A DNA stretch of 64,000 bases from Christiangramia portivictoriae DSM 23547 (GTDB lineage: Bacteria > Bacteroidota > Bacteroidia > Flavobacteriales > Flavobacteriaceae). Location: positions 682,001-746,000 of the forward strand of contig NZ_AUHF01000001.1 of NCBI RefSeq assembly GCF_000423045.1. The letters are read 5' to 3'. Position 1 is the first letter of the stretch. Each line of letters opens with the position of its first letter. The position numbers and the translations under genes were made by a program. This document shows, piece by piece, positions 63,909 through 64,000 of this stretch. The notes under the pieces are model-generated. The model saw only the letters and a program-made list of their open reading frames with translations, ran no database searches and was not told the DNA's origin.

Positions 63909-64000
63909 CATTGCTTACTACGTCAATTCTTGATGTAAATCTTTTCATAGTTAAATCTTAAATAACATTAGGAATTTCTGTTACTATTTTCTTAATTAGT

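Larger units (their letters stand above)
63403..64000. other. Right island end and chromosome flank
   Basis: 598 bases without an intact gene: a truncated minus-strand frame (63656 to about 63870), att core copy 3, its terminator, then about 90 bases of presumed core chromosome with no feature seen. Confidence 0.55.

Overview
The window looks like a chromosome segment of a marine flavobacterium (Bacteroidota, Flavobacteriaceae; gene content resembles Gramella/Christiangramia, by recognition only, no search was run). Reasons: the tig-clpP-clpX order, a bacterial GH3-family gene, the long Bacteroidota-type aromatic amino acid hydroxylase, a HPPK-deoxynucleoside kinase fusion, DUF4230 and GSCFA genes, several TAnnTTTG promoter boxes with an upstream TTG, and few clear Shine-Dalgarno sequences.

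Bases 1-33.4 kb are ordinary core genome. They hold a partial SGNH hydrolase, a YvlD-like membrane protein, trigger factor and ClpP/ClpX, then a minus-strand envelope operon (M23 peptidase, MerR regulator, LemA, two TPM proteins, pentapeptide protein). After these come alaS, a GSCFA protein, DUF4230, the aromatic amino acid hydroxylase, a DUF4136 lipoprotein, a PLP deaminase, a LysM-glucosaminidase and hemL. A broken maltose O-acetyltransferase lies beside a GH3 gene, followed by DUF2797, AsmA, a queuosine-precursor transporter, HPPK-dNK, a TrmH-type methyltransferase, an ABC exporter and mutS. A promoter then drives tRNA-Gly(GCC) and tRNA-Leu(TAA).

From the 3' end of tRNA-Leu to about 63.87 kb the DNA is accessory. 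The last 14 bases of the tRNA plus 6 bases recur exactly at 42306-42325 and with 2 mismatches at 63848-63867, each followed by a hairpin terminator. I read this as two islands stacked in one attachment site. Island 1 (about 8.7 kb) carries a tyrosine recombinase, an excisionase-like HTH protein, an RteC-like protein, a probable replication protein with a candidate antisense RNA, a phased A/T-rich repeat array, a split HipA-like kinase pair and secreted proteins of unknown role. Island 2 (about 21.5 kb) has no visible integrase. It carries a type I restriction-modification locus whose hsdS and hsdR are separated by four genes: a DUF3883 gene split at a T TTA AAA slippery heptamer, an unknown gene, a PD-(D/E)XK nuclease and a GmrSD-like DUF262 protein. 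It also has a minus-strand EcsC-EcsC-HNH-SHOCT cluster with a TM2-SHOCT gene, a cREC-domain protein, a WYL regulator and a YqiA-like esterase.

The best candidates for something undescribed are the reversed-order split HipA pair, the EcsC/HNH operon, the frameshifted DUF3883 gene inside the restriction locus, and the stacked islands themselves.
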